NCBI RefSeq assembly: GCF_000248075.1
Contig: NZ_BAFB01000121.1
Location: 1-59,326 of the forward strand
From: Gordonia otitidis NBRC 100426
GTDB taxonomy: Bacteria > Actinomycetota > Actinomycetes > Mycobacteriales > Mycobacteriaceae
DNA: 59,326 nt
Reading direction: 5' to 3'
Part shown: piece by piece, positions 39,695 to 48,928 of the stretch
Position numbering within the stretch: the first letter of the stretch is position 1
Layout of the letters: the number at the start of each line of letters is the position of its first letter
Notes under the pieces: generated by a model
Told to the model about the DNA's origin: nothing
What the model saw: only the letters and a program-made list of their open reading frames with translations
Database searches by the model: none
Program-made: the position numbers and the translations under genes

Positions 39695-40626
39695 TGAGCA
39701 GTTCGCACTCGCCGCAGAGCCCCTCGGCCACCGAAGCCGCCCCCATCGTCCCGTCGTTTGCCGCGGTGCCCGACGTCGTGACCGCGCTGCGCGCCACGGG
39801 GTACCTCGCCGACGACGCGACCGCGACGTCGACGTTCCTCGCCGACCGTCTCGGCAAACCGCTGCTCGTGGAAGGCCCTGCGGGAGTGGGTAAGACCGAA
39901 CTCGCGCGTGCCATCGCGGCAGCCACCGATGCAGAGCTCGTCCGCCTACAGTGCTACGAGGGCATCGACGAGGCGCGCGCGCTCTACGAGTGGAACCACG
40001 CGAAGCAGATCCTGCACATCCAGGCCACCGGCACCCGGGACTGGGCCGAGGCGAAGACAGACATCTTCTCCGAGGAGTTCCTGCTGCCTCGCCCCCTGTT
40101 GACGGCCATCTCGCGCGACGACCCGACGGTTCTGCTGATCGATGAGGTCGACAAGGCAGATGTCGACGTCGAAGGACTGCTGTTGGAGGTACTCAGCGAC
40201 TTCGCGGTCACCATCCCCGAGATGGGGACCGTCGTGGCCTCACGTCGGCCGATCGTGATCCTGACGTCGAATGCGACGCGGGAGTTGTCCGAGGCGCTCA
40301 AACGACGCTGTCTCTACCTCTACATCGACTTCCCCGACGCCGCACGGGAGAAGGAGATCCTGTCGTCGCGGGTGCCGAACCTACCGGATGCGCTCGCGTC
40401 CGAGCTCGTGCGCATCGTCGGTGTGCTGCGCACCCTCGACATCCGCAAGAAGCCGTCGGTCGCCGAGACCATCGACTGGGCCAACACCCTGCTCGCGCTG
40501 GGCGCGGGGGAGGAGCGAGGACTGGGTGGGCGCCTCGACGAGGGCCTCATCGCACGCACCCTCGGTGTGGTCCTCAAACACCGCCCCGACCTGAAACTGG
40601 CCGTCAAAGAACTCAAGCTGGGCTGA
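39691..40626 (+). CDS. MoxR-family AAA+ ATPase
   Basis: 311 residues. Walker A GPAGVGKT and Walker [12 protein letters not shown], with the MoxR-type inserts [15 protein letters not shown] and [12 protein letters not shown], then sensor 1 [21 protein letters not shown]. MoxR ATPases act as chaperones that mature or insert cofactors into partner proteins, usually with a VWA protein, and here a VWA gene follows with a one-base overlap. ATG at 39691 or 39694. Equivalent to Rv2426c beside proA. Confidence 0.93.
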   Translation: MMSSSHSPQSPSATEAAPIVPSFAAVPDVVTALRATGYLADDATATSTFLADRLGKPLLVEGPAGVGKTELARAIAAATDAELVRLQCYEGIDEARALYEWNHAKQILHIQATGTRDWAEAKTDIFSEEFLLPRPLLTAISRDDPTVLLIDEVDKADVDVEGLLLEVLSDFAVTIPEMGTVVASRRPIVILTSNATRELSEALKRRCLYLYIDFPDAAREKEILSSRVPNLPDALASELVRIVGVLRTLDIRKKPSVAETIDWANTLLALGAGEERGLGGRLDEGLIARTLGVVLKHRPDLKLAVKELKLG

Positions 40627-42068
40627 TGTCACGGGCCGATCGGGGCAACGCTGCCGCCACGACGCCATCAGTGCCACTTGTCGCGCATCTGACCGACTTC
40701 GTCGACGCGCTGCGGCGACGGGGGATAGCTGTCGGCCCGTCGGCACTGATCGACGCGGCGCGTGCCATGGAGGTCCTCGATCTACTCGATCGCAGCAGTC
40801 TGCGTGAAGGGCTCGCGGCGACGCTCGTTGACGACCACATGCACCGCCCAGCGTTCGATCGCCTCTTCGACCTCTGGTTCCCGGTCGCGATCGGTGCGCG
40901 CACCGCAGACGAGGAACTGCCGCGAACAGAGTCCGGCGAGGTCGATGTGGCAGCAGTGCGCGAGATGCTCGCCGATCTGCTCGCCGACGAATCCGCGGAC
41001 GCCGACGGTCGATTGTCGCGGGCGGTGGCCCAGGTGGTCGACGAGATGGGCCGCTACCAATCCAGTCGCGGAGAGGCGTATTCGGCGTATCAAGCACTGT
41101 CGAGCATCGATCCCCAGACATTGATCGCGCGGATCGCGGCCGCGATGGCGGGCGGGTCGGGAGACGACCTCAGCGTCGGCGACGATCCGACGTATCGTCG
41201 AGCCGCTCGCGAACGGGCCAACCGGCTGCGCACCGCGATCGAGGTGGAGACCCAGCGGAGAATGGCCGATCGCAACGGCCGCGACAAGGTCAGCGACTAC
41301 GCGGTTCCGACGTTGCCGGAGAACATCAATTTCCTCTCCGCGGGTAAGAAGGACCTCACCGAGATCCGCCGTACCGTTGCACCGCTGGCACGGTTGTTGG
41401 CCTCACGCCTCGAGATTCGACGACGCCGCGCTCATCGGGGGGCTGTCGATGTGCGGGCGACGCTTCGCGCATCGATGTCGACGGGTGGCGTGCCCATCGA
41501 ACTCAAGACCCGCAAGCCCCGCCCCGGTCGGCCCGAACTGGTGATCATCTGCGACGTATCGGGGTCTGTCTCCGGCTTCTCCCAGTTCACGCTGCAGCTC
41601 GTGTACGCCCTGCGGCAGCAGTTCGCGAAGGTTCGGGTGTTCGCCTTCGTCGACACGGTCGACGACGTGACCGAATACTTCGACGACGACGAGGGGTTCG
41701 GCGGCACCGATATCGGTGCGGCGATGCATCGCGTGCTGACTCAGGCGCGGCTGATCACGCGTGACGGGCACTCCGACTACGGACACATGCTCCGCGGGTT
41801 CGTCGATTCGTACGGCGACACCTTGACGCACCGGGGAGCGCTGCTGATTCTCGGCGATGCGCGGAACAACTACCACGACGCCGCTGAGGATTCTCTGCGC
41901 GAACTCGTCGACCGCGCCCGCCACGCCTACTGGCTCAATCCCGAGGCTCACGGCGAGTGGGGGACCGGCGATTCGGCGGCCGACGACTACGCCGAGATCA
42001 TCGACATGTTCGAGTGCCGGAACGCCACCCAACTGTCAGCGGTGATCGCCGATCTGCTGCCCGTGTGA
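40626..42068 (+). CDS. VWA-domain (CoxE-like) protein paired with MoxR
   Basis: 480 residues. The N-terminal half is helical and charged (TDFVDALRRRGIAVGPSALID). The C-terminal half (about 295-470) is a von Willebrand A domain with an intact MIDAS: IICDVSGSVSGFSQF, GGTDIGAAM and LLILGDARNNY. It is the adaptor partner of the MoxR ATPase upstream and equivalent to Rv2425c. The client protein is unknown; no dehydrogenase or cofactor enzyme is adjacent. Confidence 0.92.
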   Translation: MSRADRGNAAATTPSVPLVAHLTDFVDALRRRGIAVGPSALIDAARAMEVLDLLDRSSLREGLAATLVDDHMHRPAFDRLFDLWFPVAIGARTADEELPRTESGEVDVAAVREMLADLLADESADADGRLSRAVAQVVDEMGRYQSSRGEAYSAYQALSSIDPQTLIARIAAAMAGGSGDDLSVGDDPTYRRAARERANRLRTAIEVETQRRMADRNGRDKVSDYAVPTLPENINFLSAGKKDLTEIRRTVAPLARLLASRLEIRRRRAHRGAVDVRATLRASMSTGGVPIELKTRKPRPGRPELVIICDVSGSVSGFSQFTLQLVYALRQQFAKVRVFAFVDTVDDVTEYFDDDEGFGGTDIGAAMHRVLTQARLITRDGHSDYGHMLRGFVDSYGDTLTHRGALLILGDARNNYHDAAEDSLRELVDRARHAYWLNPEAHGEWGTGDSAADDYAEIIDMFECRNATQLSAVIADLLPV

Positions 42069-42076
42069 CCGCTCGC

Positions 42077-42082
42077 GTAAAC
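42077..42082 (+). promoter_or_regulatory. -10 element for nadD, leaderless-type start
   Basis: TAAACT lies nine bases before the ATG at 42092, with no Shine-Dalgarno sequence between, so nadD and its downstream genes probably have their own leaderless transcript. Confidence 0.5.
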
Positions 42083-42091
42083 TGACGCCTC

Positions 42092-42889
42092 ATGGCACAT
42101 GACCGTCCGCGTGCGCGCCGGATCGGCGTGATGGGCGGAACGTTCGACCCCATCCACAACGGGCACCTCGTCGCCGCCAGTGAGGTCGCCGATCGCTTCT
42201 CGCTCGACGAGGTCATCTTCGTCCCGACAGGGCGTCCATGGCAGAAGCTGCCCGCGGATTTCGGCGCAGTTCCCGACCGGACCAAGCAGGTCAGTCCGCC
42301 CGAGGACCGTTACCTGATGACGGTGATCGCGACGGCGTCGAATCCCCAGTTCAGCGTGAGCCGCGTCGACATCGACCGAGCGGGCTTCACTTACACCGTC
42401 GACACACTGCGTGATCTTCGCGCAACCCTTCCCGACGCCCACCTCTACTTCATCACCGGCGCCGATGCCCTGGAGTCCATCCTGTCGTGGCAGGACTGGG
42501 AAGAACTGTTCGAACTGGCCAACTTCGTCGGCGTGAGCCGGCCGGGTTACGAGTTGAACGCCAGCCATCTCTCCACGCACCTGAGAAATCTGCCACCGGA
42601 TACGCTGCACCTGATGGAGATTCCCGCCTTGGCGATCTCCTCGACGGACTGTCGGGCTCGCGCCGCCACGGGAAGACCGGTCTGGTATCTCGTGCCCGAC
42701 GGAGTCGTCCAGTACATCGCCAAGCGTCGGCTCTACCGTCGGCCGCGGGTGAATTCGCCCGGAGTCTCCGCACCACTCAAGAGCGATGAGGAACTGCCCG
42801 AATCGCACGACGTGGACTCGCGCAGCGCGAGTACACCTGACACCCCACCACGTGGCGCCCACGCGCAACGCTCGAAAGGACAGATGTGA
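42092..42889 (+). CDS. nadD: Nicotinate-mononucleotide adenylyltransferase
   Basis: Adenylates nicotinate mononucleotide in NAD synthesis. 265 residues. [21 protein letters not shown] holds the nucleotidyltransferase HxGH-type motif; [10 protein letters not shown] and [16 protein letters not shown] bind substrate; ISSTDCRAR is the second signature (ISST.IR type). The last 55 residues are a polar tail not needed by the fold. It heads nadD-rsfS-gpgP-octT, each overlapping the next by four bases. Confidence 0.96.
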   Translation: MAHDRPRARRIGVMGGTFDPIHNGHLVAASEVADRFSLDEVIFVPTGRPWQKLPADFGAVPDRTKQVSPPEDRYLMTVIATASNPQFSVSRVDIDRAGFTYTVDTLRDLRATLPDAHLYFITGADALESILSWQDWEELFELANFVGVSRPGYELNASHLSTHLRNLPPDTLHLMEIPALAISSTDCRARAATGRPVWYLVPDGVVQYIAKRRLYRRPRVNSPGVSAPLKSDEELPESHDVDSRSASTPDTPPRGAHAQRSKGQM

Positions 42890-43248
42890 CAGCAGCACCC
42901 GAGTCGCTGGCCATGGCGAAGGTGGCAGTCGCTGCCGCGCAGGACAAGGTCGCCACCGATGTCACGGTGATCGACGTGTCCGAGCAACTCGTCATCACCG
43001 ACCTGTTCGTGATCGCGTCGGCCGACAACGAGCGACAGGTCAACGCCGTCACCGACGAGATCGAGGACAAGATGCGTGAAGCAGGCTACAAGCCGGTTCG
43101 CCGTGAAGGCACACGCGAAGGGCGCTGGGCGCTGCTCGACTACGTCGACATCGTGGTCCACGTCCAACATGCGGACGAGCGGGCCTACTACGCGCTCGAC
43201 CGGCTGTGGCAGGACTGCCCGGTGGTCGACCTGGAGAACCGCGCGTGA
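42886..43248 (+). CDS. rsfS: Ribosomal silencing factor RsfS
   Basis: 120 residues. Binds L14 and blocks subunit joining when nutrients are low. The family core is seen as [29 protein letters not shown] (broken between strands) and [33 protein letters not shown] start in the nadD stop. This nadD-rsfS pairing is general in bacteria. Confidence 0.95.
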   Translation: MTAAPESLAMAKVAVAAAQDKVATDVTVIDVSEQLVITDLFVIASADNERQVNAVTDEIEDKMREAGYKPVRREGTREGRWALLDYVDIVVHVQHADERAYYALDRLWQDCPVVDLENRA

Positions 43249-43958
43249 GCGGAGGCCCGGACGACCACGACACCTCAGTCGAACGTCTGACCCCGGTGGT
43301 GCGCAGACTGATTCTGCTGCGGCACGGGCAGACTGAGTTCAACGCGGCCAGTCGGATGCAGGGGCAGCTCGACACCGAGCTCTCCGACCTCGGTGTGCGG
43401 CAAGCGAAGTCGGCTGCAACCGCACTCGCGCAACGCGATCCGATGCTCATCAGGTCGTCGGATCTACAACGTGCCCGAGACACCGCAGAAGCTCTCGCGG
43501 TGCTCACGGGCCTTCCGGTCGAGACAGATCCCCGGCTGCGGGAGACCCACCTCGGCGAGTGGCAGGGCATGACCCATCACGAGGTCGACGACGTCATGCC
43601 CGGAGCGCGTGCGCTCTGGCGCGACGACGCCACCTGGCGTCCGCCCGGCGGCGAGAGTCGCGTCGACGTCGCAGCCCGGGCTCTGCCTGTCGTCGACGAA
43701 CTGCTGACGAGCGTCGACGGCTGGGGGAGCGGCGAGACACCGGAGGCCCCCGTCGTCCTCGTCGCCCACGGTGGGGTGATCGCGGCGATGACCGCAGCAC
43801 TTCTGGAGCTCCCAATCGCCAATTGGCCGGTGTTCGGGGGTCTCGCCAACACGAGTTGGGTGCAACTGTCCGGGCACGGACTTCCCGACGAGAAGCCGCG
43901 GTGGCGGCTGGACGTGTGGAACGCGTCGGCCGAGGTGGCCGACGCGGGGGTGCAGTGA
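43245..43958 (+). CDS. gpgP: Glucosyl-3-phosphoglycerate phosphatase (histidine phosphatase)
   Basis: 237 residues from GTG at 43245. Histidine phosphatase with LILLRHGQTEFNAASRMQG (nucleophile His), RSSDLQRARDTAEAL, RETHLGEWQGM with the acid Glu, and VAHGGVIAAM (second His). Its position next to octT matches M. tuberculosis GpgP (Rv2419c), which dephosphorylates glucosyl-3-phosphoglycerate on the way to methylglucose lipopolysaccharide. A cofactor-independent mutase-like role is the alternative. It overlaps both neighbours by four bases. Confidence 0.88.
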   Translation: MSGGPDDHDTSVERLTPVVRRLILLRHGQTEFNAASRMQGQLDTELSDLGVRQAKSAATALAQRDPMLIRSSDLQRARDTAEALAVLTGLPVETDPRLRETHLGEWQGMTHHEVDDVMPGARALWRDDATWRPPGGESRVDVAARALPVVDELLTSVDGWGSGETPEAPVVLVAHGGVIAAMTAALLELPIANWPVFGGLANTSWVQLSGHGLPDEKPRWRLDVWNASAEVADAGVQ

Positions 43959-44743
43959 CCGACGAGGCTCTCGCCGACCGGGCTGGGGCGGACGGGGCGG
44001 ACGGATGTCTGCTCGTCCTGTCCGATTCGCTGGCGTACTTCGGGCCGCAGGGCGGGCTGCCCGCCGACGACGCACGTATCTGGCCGAACATCGTCGGAGC
44101 GCAGTGCGGTCTGTCCGTGCGGTTGTTCGGACGGATCGGCTGGACGAGCCGAGACGTGTGGTGGGCGATGACCCAGGATCCGAACATCTGGGCGGCTGTG
44201 CCGCACGCACGTGCGGTGATTCTGGCGTTCGGCGGGATGGACTCGCTGCCGTCGCCGCTGCCGACCGCCCTGCGTGAGCAGATCAGATACGTGCGACCGG
44301 GACGTCTACGGCAGCTCGTCCGGTCCGCCTACCAGTGGGTGCAGCCGCGTGCGTCGAGGATCGGTTGGCCCGTTGCGCTGCCTCCGGCCGTGACCGTCGA
44401 GTATCTCGCCAAGATCCTCGACGCGCTGACGCAGTTGCGCCCTGACCTGCCGATCGTCGTCTGTCTGCCGTCCACCCATCGGAGCCCCTACTACGGCTAC
44501 GTGCACACCGGACGGGTCCCGACGACAGCGGCGATGCGCGCGTGGTGCGAGCGCAACGCACTCGCGTACGCCGACTTCTATCCGCCGACCCGCGACGCCT
44601 ACGACAATCCGGCTGTCGAGATGAACCCCGATGGCATCCACTGGGGGTTCGGATGCCATCGAGCCGTCGCCGACGTCGTGGCGCAGCCGGTTCTGAGGGC
44701 CCTCGAGGATCCGGTTGTCCGGGACGCGCGGAGAACCCGCTAA
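43955..44743 (+). CDS. octT: Diglucosylglycerate octanoyltransferase-like SGNH protein
   Basis: 262 residues from GTG at 43955. SGNH-hydrolase-like fold: LLVLSDSLAYFGPQGGLPADD carries the nucleophile Ser in block I, AVILAFGGMDSLPS the Gly/Asn-type block, VVCLPSTHRSPYY, and NPDGIHWGFGCHRAVAD the catalytic Asp/His. Equivalent to OctT (Rv2418c), which acylates diglucosylglycerate in methylglucose lipopolysaccharide initiation. Coupled to gpgP of the same pathway. The frame is open further left, but that part lies inside gpgP and is not protein-like. Confidence 0.88.
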   Translation: MTDEALADRAGADGADGCLLVLSDSLAYFGPQGGLPADDARIWPNIVGAQCGLSVRLFGRIGWTSRDVWWAMTQDPNIWAAVPHARAVILAFGGMDSLPSPLPTALREQIRYVRPGRLRQLVRSAYQWVQPRASRIGWPVALPPAVTVEYLAKILDALTQLRPDLPIVVCLPSTHRSPYYGYVHTGRVPTTAAMRAWCERNALAYADFYPPTRDAYDNPAVEMNPDGIHWGFGCHRAVADVVAQPVLRALEDPVVRDARRTR

Positions 44744-44753
44744 CGTAGGACTC

Positions 44754-45617
44754 GTGCCTGTCGTCGTCGTCACAGATTCCTCCGCACGGTTGCCCGCAGC
44801 CGTTGCCGACAGCTACGGCATCATCCAGGTTCCGCTGCACCTGACCCTCGACGGCAACGACTACCTCGAGGACGACGAGAACGTCCCCGCCGACATCGTG
44901 TCGACGCCCGGCGTGACCACGGCGGGTGCTGCACCGCACGACCTCGTGCAGGCCTACGGCGAAGCCATCGAACTCAGCAAGGGCGATGGCGTCGTCGCGG
45001 TCCACATGTCTCGAAAGCTGTCGGGCACGTGGAGCGCGGGACGGCTCGCCGCGGAAGACTATTCGGGCCAGGTCCGTGTGGTCGATTCACGCTCGGTCGG
45101 ACTCGCCGTGGGATTCGTCGCGATCGCCGCGGCACAGGCAGCCCAAGACGGTGCCGATCGCGATCGCGCCTACGAAACCGCCATTCGTCAGGCTGCGACC
45201 GTCGAGTCGTTGCTGTGTGTGCAGAATCTGGACAACCTCCGCAACAGTGGACGCATCAGTGCAGCGAGCAAGATGCTCGGGTCGGCACTGTCGATCAAGC
45301 CGATCCTTCACGTCGTCGACGGCACGCTGACCCTGCGCGAACGGACACGCACCTTCTCCAAGGCGCTCGACAAGATGTCCGAAGCGGCCGTCGACTACGC
45401 CGATGGCCGTCCGGTGACGCTCGGTGTGCAGCACTGCCAAGCTCCCGCTGCCGCAGCCGATCTCGTCGTTCGACTACGCGAAAGTCTGCGCAGTGTGACG
45501 TCGAGTATCACGGTGGATCTGGGTCCGGTGCTCGGCTGTCACGTCGGTCCCGGCGCTGTCGGCGTGGTGATCGGTACCCAACTCGACCCCATCACCAGGG
45601 GGCCGTCGGTCAGCTGA
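44754..45617 (+). CDS. DegV/FakB-family fatty-acid-binding protein
   Basis: 287 residues from GTG at 44754 (VPVVVVTDSSARLP). Typical EDD fold: VTDSSARLPAAV, LTLDGNDYLED, VTTAGAAPHDLVQAYG, VHMSRKLSGTWSAGRLAA, VVDSRSVGLAVGF, LDNLRNSGRISAASKMLGSALSIKPIL, GPGAVGVV. FakB proteins hold a fatty acid for phosphorylation by FakA; a FakA-like gene is at 33371. TAACGT, overlapping the octT stop, is placed as a -10 for a leaderless start. Equivalent to Rv2417c. Confidence 0.92.
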   Translation: MPVVVVTDSSARLPAAVADSYGIIQVPLHLTLDGNDYLEDDENVPADIVSTPGVTTAGAAPHDLVQAYGEAIELSKGDGVVAVHMSRKLSGTWSAGRLAAEDYSGQVRVVDSRSVGLAVGFVAIAAAQAAQDGADRDRAYETAIRQAATVESLLCVQNLDNLRNSGRISAASKMLGSALSIKPILHVVDGTLTLRERTRTFSKALDKMSEAAVDYADGRPVTLGVQHCQAPAAAADLVVRLRESLRSVTSSITVDLGPVLGCHVGPGAVGVVIGTQLDPITRGPSVS

Positions 45618-45770
45618 CGTGCTGCCGCCTCTGACCGTCCGTCGCTTCCCTCGAAGCTCTGCACGACCCGTCCGTACGAATGCACGCTCACGTGCTGTCC
45701 ACAATCGGGCCCCGTTCCACAGACTCTCTCAGCGCACTCGGCTGCACGCAGGAACGGGACTGCGGCGACC

Positions 45771-45776
45771 TACCGT
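45771..45776 (+). promoter_or_regulatory. -10 element for comEA, leaderless-type start
   Basis: TACCGT eight bases before the ATG at 45785. The 167 bases between degV and comEA contain no eis-like gene, which M. tuberculosis has here. Confidence 0.4.
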
Positions 45777-45784
45777 CAGACAGT

Positions 45785-46921
45785 ATGAGCGACAAACCAA
45801 TCCGGATGACGCGCGCGTCGGCGGCGCGGGGTGGTGGCGAGCGGGGGTCGGGTCGCGGTCCCGACCGTGGACGGTCCGCGCTCGACCGGTTGTCGGTGAC
45901 GGCACCCGCAACCGTGCAGGTCGACGAGGGGCGAGTCCCGAGCCCCCGTGATCGCGCGGGGTTGGCTGAGCTCGACGCCATCCCCGCAGTTGCTCCGCCG
46001 GACGTGGTCGACACCGTTGTCGACAACCCCGCGTCAGTCGGGTGGGGCGTCGACACGACACCAGGATGGCTCGCACCCGGCGATGACCGCCACCACAGAT
46101 ATCCCTTCGCCGCGCATGGGGACGGTGTCGACGAGGACGACGAGGACGAGGAGGACGACGCGTCACGACCGCGACGCCGATTCGCCGTCGCTCCCGCGGG
46201 TGCGATCGCTCTGATACTCGTTGGTGTGATCGCCTGTGCGGTAGCTGGTTTCGGGCTCTTTCGCAGCGACGACGTCGTGCCGGCGGTGGCATTTCCGGCA
46301 TCAGCAGGTCCGTCGTCTGGTGCATCACCCGGGAGTGCGGACCGGCCCGAGGGCGCGGCGCACCCGGGTACTGCACCCGGCGCGCCCTCGGTCTCGCCGA
46401 CGACGATGGTGGTGAGTGTCGTCGGGCTGGTGAACAAGCCGGGGCTCGTGCACCTCGCGCCGCGTTCGCGGGTGGCCGACGCGCTGGCACGCGCCGGTGG
46501 TGCGCGTGCCGGGGCTGACACGACATCGTTGAATCTCGCCCAGGTGCTCAACGACGGCGACCAGGTGCTCGTCGGTTACGCAGGCAAGAACGGCCAGTTG
46601 TCGCTGCGTAGTGCAGTGGTGGCCGCTGGAGCCGGCGGTGGCGCGCCGACGGCCGCACCCGACACCGGCAGTGCATCCGAGTCCGGCTCTGGGACAACCG
46701 GTTCCGCCGGTTCCGGGCCTTCGGGTGGGAAGGTGGATCTGAACACCGCAACCGCAGAGCAACTCGACACGCTGCCGGGCGTAGGACCGGTCACCGCCAA
46801 GGCCATCATCGATTGGCGTGCGCAGCACGCGAAGTTCACGTCGGTCGATCAACTCGGCGAGGTCGACGGCATCGGACCAGCTCGGCTGGCAAAGCTGCGC
46901 GATCTCGTGACCGTGGGCTGA
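45785..46921 (+). CDS. comEA: ComEA-like DNA-binding protein with SLBB and helix-hairpin-helix domains
   Basis: 378 residues from ATG at 45785. Cytosolic N-terminal region of about 135 residues, Arg/Gly-rich then acidic (DEDDEDEEDD), not found in ComEA of model bacteria. One membrane helix follows (about 145-165, AIALILVGVIACAVAGFGLF) and a Ser/Gly/Pro linker. Then come an SLBB domain (VVSVVGLVNKPGLVHLAPRSRV), a second linker, and a C-terminal helix-hairpin-helix pair (KVDLNTATAEQLDTLPGVG) that binds double-stranded DNA. comEC follows after seven bases. Role: DNA uptake. Confidence 0.92.
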   Translation: MSDKPIRMTRASAARGGGERGSGRGPDRGRSALDRLSVTAPATVQVDEGRVPSPRDRAGLAELDAIPAVAPPDVVDTVVDNPASVGWGVDTTPGWLAPGDDRHHRYPFAAHGDGVDEDDEDEEDDASRPRRRFAVAPAGAIALILVGVIACAVAGFGLFRSDDVVPAVAFPASAGPSSGASPGSADRPEGAAHPGTAPGAPSVSPTTMVVSVVGLVNKPGLVHLAPRSRVADALARAGGARAGADTTSLNLAQVLNDGDQVLVGYAGKNGQLSLRSAVVAAGAGGGAPTAAPDTGSASESGSGTTGSAGSGPSGGKVDLNTATAEQLDTLPGVGPVTAKAIIDWRAQHAKFTSVDQLGEVDGIGPARLAKLRDLVTVG

Positions 46922-46928
46922 CGCTACA

Positions 46929-48428
46929 GTGGACTTCCGGCTTGTCACACCTGCTCTCGTGGTGTGGTCGGTCACGCTGCTCGGTCTGCTCGGACCGTCG
47001 TGGTCGATGCCGACGATCGTGTGCTTCTCCGGAATCGTCTTGGCCACGGCAGTATTCGGCTATCGCCGACGGGTCCTCGACTGGCAGACGATCGGAATCG
47101 TCGTCATCGGTGCAGGCATGGCGGCGACATGTGCCCTCGCTCTGTGGATGCGGCTCGAGACACGCGACGCGCATCCGCTGGTCGGGATGTCGGGCAAGGC
47201 GACGATCACCATGACGATCCGCGACGACCCTCGCAACTTCGGGCCCGCGCAGCGGGGGCAGGTGACGATGCGCGTCTCGGTCTCGGCGATCGGGGAGCGG
47301 CGGGTCCGGAGTGCTGTCGCCGATGTCGTCGCTCGCTCGTCGGCGTGGTCGGGGTTGCTGCCGGGACAACGTGTGCGTGCGTTGATGAGTGTTCGTGCGC
47401 CGCGCGGCGGCGATCTGACCGTCGCGCGGCTGACGGCATCGGGATCACCGACGCTGGTGGGGCGGCCTCCGCCGCTGCAACGGGGTGCGGGTGCCGTGCG
47501 GTCGAGGTTGCAGCAGAACTCTGCCGCTGCGCTGGGCGGCGAGTCCGCCGGTTTGCTGCCCGGCCTGGTGATCGGCGACGAGAGTGCGCTCTCGGAGGCG
47601 GTGCGCGACGAGTTCAAGGCCGCAGGTCTGAGCCACCTGACAGCCGTGTCCGGTGCCAACTTCGCGTTGATCTGTGGGGCGGCGATCGTCGCCATCCGGT
47701 TGGCGGGAGCGTCGCCGAAAGGCGCGGCCGTGTGCGGGATGGTCGTGATAGTCGGGTTCGTGATCCTGGTCAGGCCGTCGCCGAGTGTGGTGCGGGCCGC
47801 GATGATGGGCGGTGTCGGGTTGCTGGCGTTGTTGTCGACGCGGCGCGCTCGTGCGTTGCCGTCGCTCGGAGTGGCAGTGCTCGCAGGTCTGCTCTGGTGG
47901 CCGGAACTCGCAAGCTCACCGGGTTTCGCGTTGTCGGTTGTCGCTACCGCAGGATTGGTGCTTGTGGCGCCTGCCATTCGAGACAGACTGCGCGACTGGA
48001 GAGTACCGCCGGTTCTGGCCGAGGTCCTCGCCATCGCGATTGCTGCGCAGATAGTGACGGCACCGGTGATCGCGTTGATCAGCGGAACGTTCAACGTGGT
48101 GTCCGTGCTGGCGAACGTCGTCGTGGCCCCGGTCGTCGGCGTGATCAGTGTGATGGGGACGTTGGCGGCTCTGATCGGGATGGCGGGTGAGGTCGGATCG
48201 GTGTGTGCTCAGTTGTTGCTGCGTGCGACCGCGCCGGAATTGTGGTGGATGCTGGCCGTCGCCAGGTGGTTGGGTGGATTGAGTTGGGCCGCAGTGGATG
48301 TCCCGGATGGGGTGGCGGGAATGGCACTGGTGCTGCTGTCCACGTGCGTCGGCGTGGGGATCGCTTGCGGCAGGCGGATCGTCGGTGCTGTCAACGGCGC
48401 GGGTTCTGGTTGTCGTCCGGTCGATTGA
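46929..48428 (+). CDS. comEC: ComEC/Rec2 DNA translocation channel, lacking the nuclease domain
   Basis: 499 residues, polytopic. Three N-terminal helices, an extracytoplasmic OB-like domain (about 80-180, ATITMTIRDDPRNFG, LPGQRVRAL), then the competence domain with LPGLVIGDESAL, LSHLTAVSGANFALICG and at least seven helices. ComEC of Bacillus has a C-terminal metallo-beta-lactamase domain; here the protein ends after the last helix, as in many actinobacteria. GTG start. Working natural competence is not shown by these genes alone. Confidence 0.92.
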   Translation: MDFRLVTPALVVWSVTLLGLLGPSWSMPTIVCFSGIVLATAVFGYRRRVLDWQTIGIVVIGAGMAATCALALWMRLETRDAHPLVGMSGKATITMTIRDDPRNFGPAQRGQVTMRVSVSAIGERRVRSAVADVVARSSAWSGLLPGQRVRALMSVRAPRGGDLTVARLTASGSPTLVGRPPPLQRGAGAVRSRLQQNSAAALGGESAGLLPGLVIGDESALSEAVRDEFKAAGLSHLTAVSGANFALICGAAIVAIRLAGASPKGAAVCGMVVIVGFVILVRPSPSVVRAAMMGGVGLLALLSTRRARALPSLGVAVLAGLLWWPELASSPGFALSVVATAGLVLVAPAIRDRLRDWRVPPVLAEVLAIAIAAQIVTAPVIALISGTFNVVSVLANVVVAPVVGVISVMGTLAALIGMAGEVGSVCAQLLLRATAPELWWMLAVARWLGGLSWAAVDVPDGVAGMALVLLSTCVGVGIACGRRIVGAVNGAGSGCRPVD

Positions 48429-48461
48429 ACGGCGGATGTCTTCCGCAGAATTCGGACCTGC

Positions 48462-48878
48462 ATGCGCGACACTGTTCGGGTGCAGAACAGAATTGTGCGT
48501 CGTGCCATCGTCGCGACGGGTTTCGCCGGTGCCATCGGTGTCGGTGTCCTGACCGGTCAAGCGTATATGGGTTCCCCGCAGGCGGCTGCCGACACCGTCG
48601 CACGTCACAGCGTGTGTGGGTCGCGCTACTACGAGAACTCGGATGGTGTGTGCACGCCCCGCCCGGATGGGTCGGCAACTGGGATTCGTTGCAAGGACGG
48701 CAGTTTCAGTCATGCTGCGCATCGTCAGGGTGCGTGTTCGAGTCATGGCGGGATCGACGAGAGTTCTGGTGAATCCGGCGGCAGTGCGGAACTCGGGAGC
48801 GCGGCGCTGGGTGCGGGTGCAGTAGGGAGCGCAGTGATCGGTAGCTCGGTGCTACCTGCACTCCTCTTCGCCAGCTGA
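48462..48878 (+). CDS. Small secreted DUF3761-type protein
   Basis: 138 residues. Signal peptide-like start (RRAIVATGFAGAIGVGVL, Ala-rich cleavage region near QAAADT), then a Cys-containing domain (CGSRYYENSDGVCTPRP, RCKDGSFSHAAHRQGACSSHGG) of the DUF3761 type, and a Gly/Ser/Ala tail that ends in a short hydrophobic stretch. Function unknown. ATG at 48462; the GTG at 48480 also possible. It stands between comEC and holA, where M. tuberculosis has no gene, so it is probably an insertion. Confidence 0.78.
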   Translation: MRDTVRVQNRIVRRAIVATGFAGAIGVGVLTGQAYMGSPQAAADTVARHSVCGSRYYENSDGVCTPRPDGSATGIRCKDGSFSHAAHRQGACSSHGGIDESSGESGGSAELGSAALGAGAVGSAVIGSSVLPALLFAS

Positions 48879-48928
48879 GCCGCGCGCCGGAAGTCTGCGT
48901 GTCAGGGCCGTCTGGCACGATGAATGGC

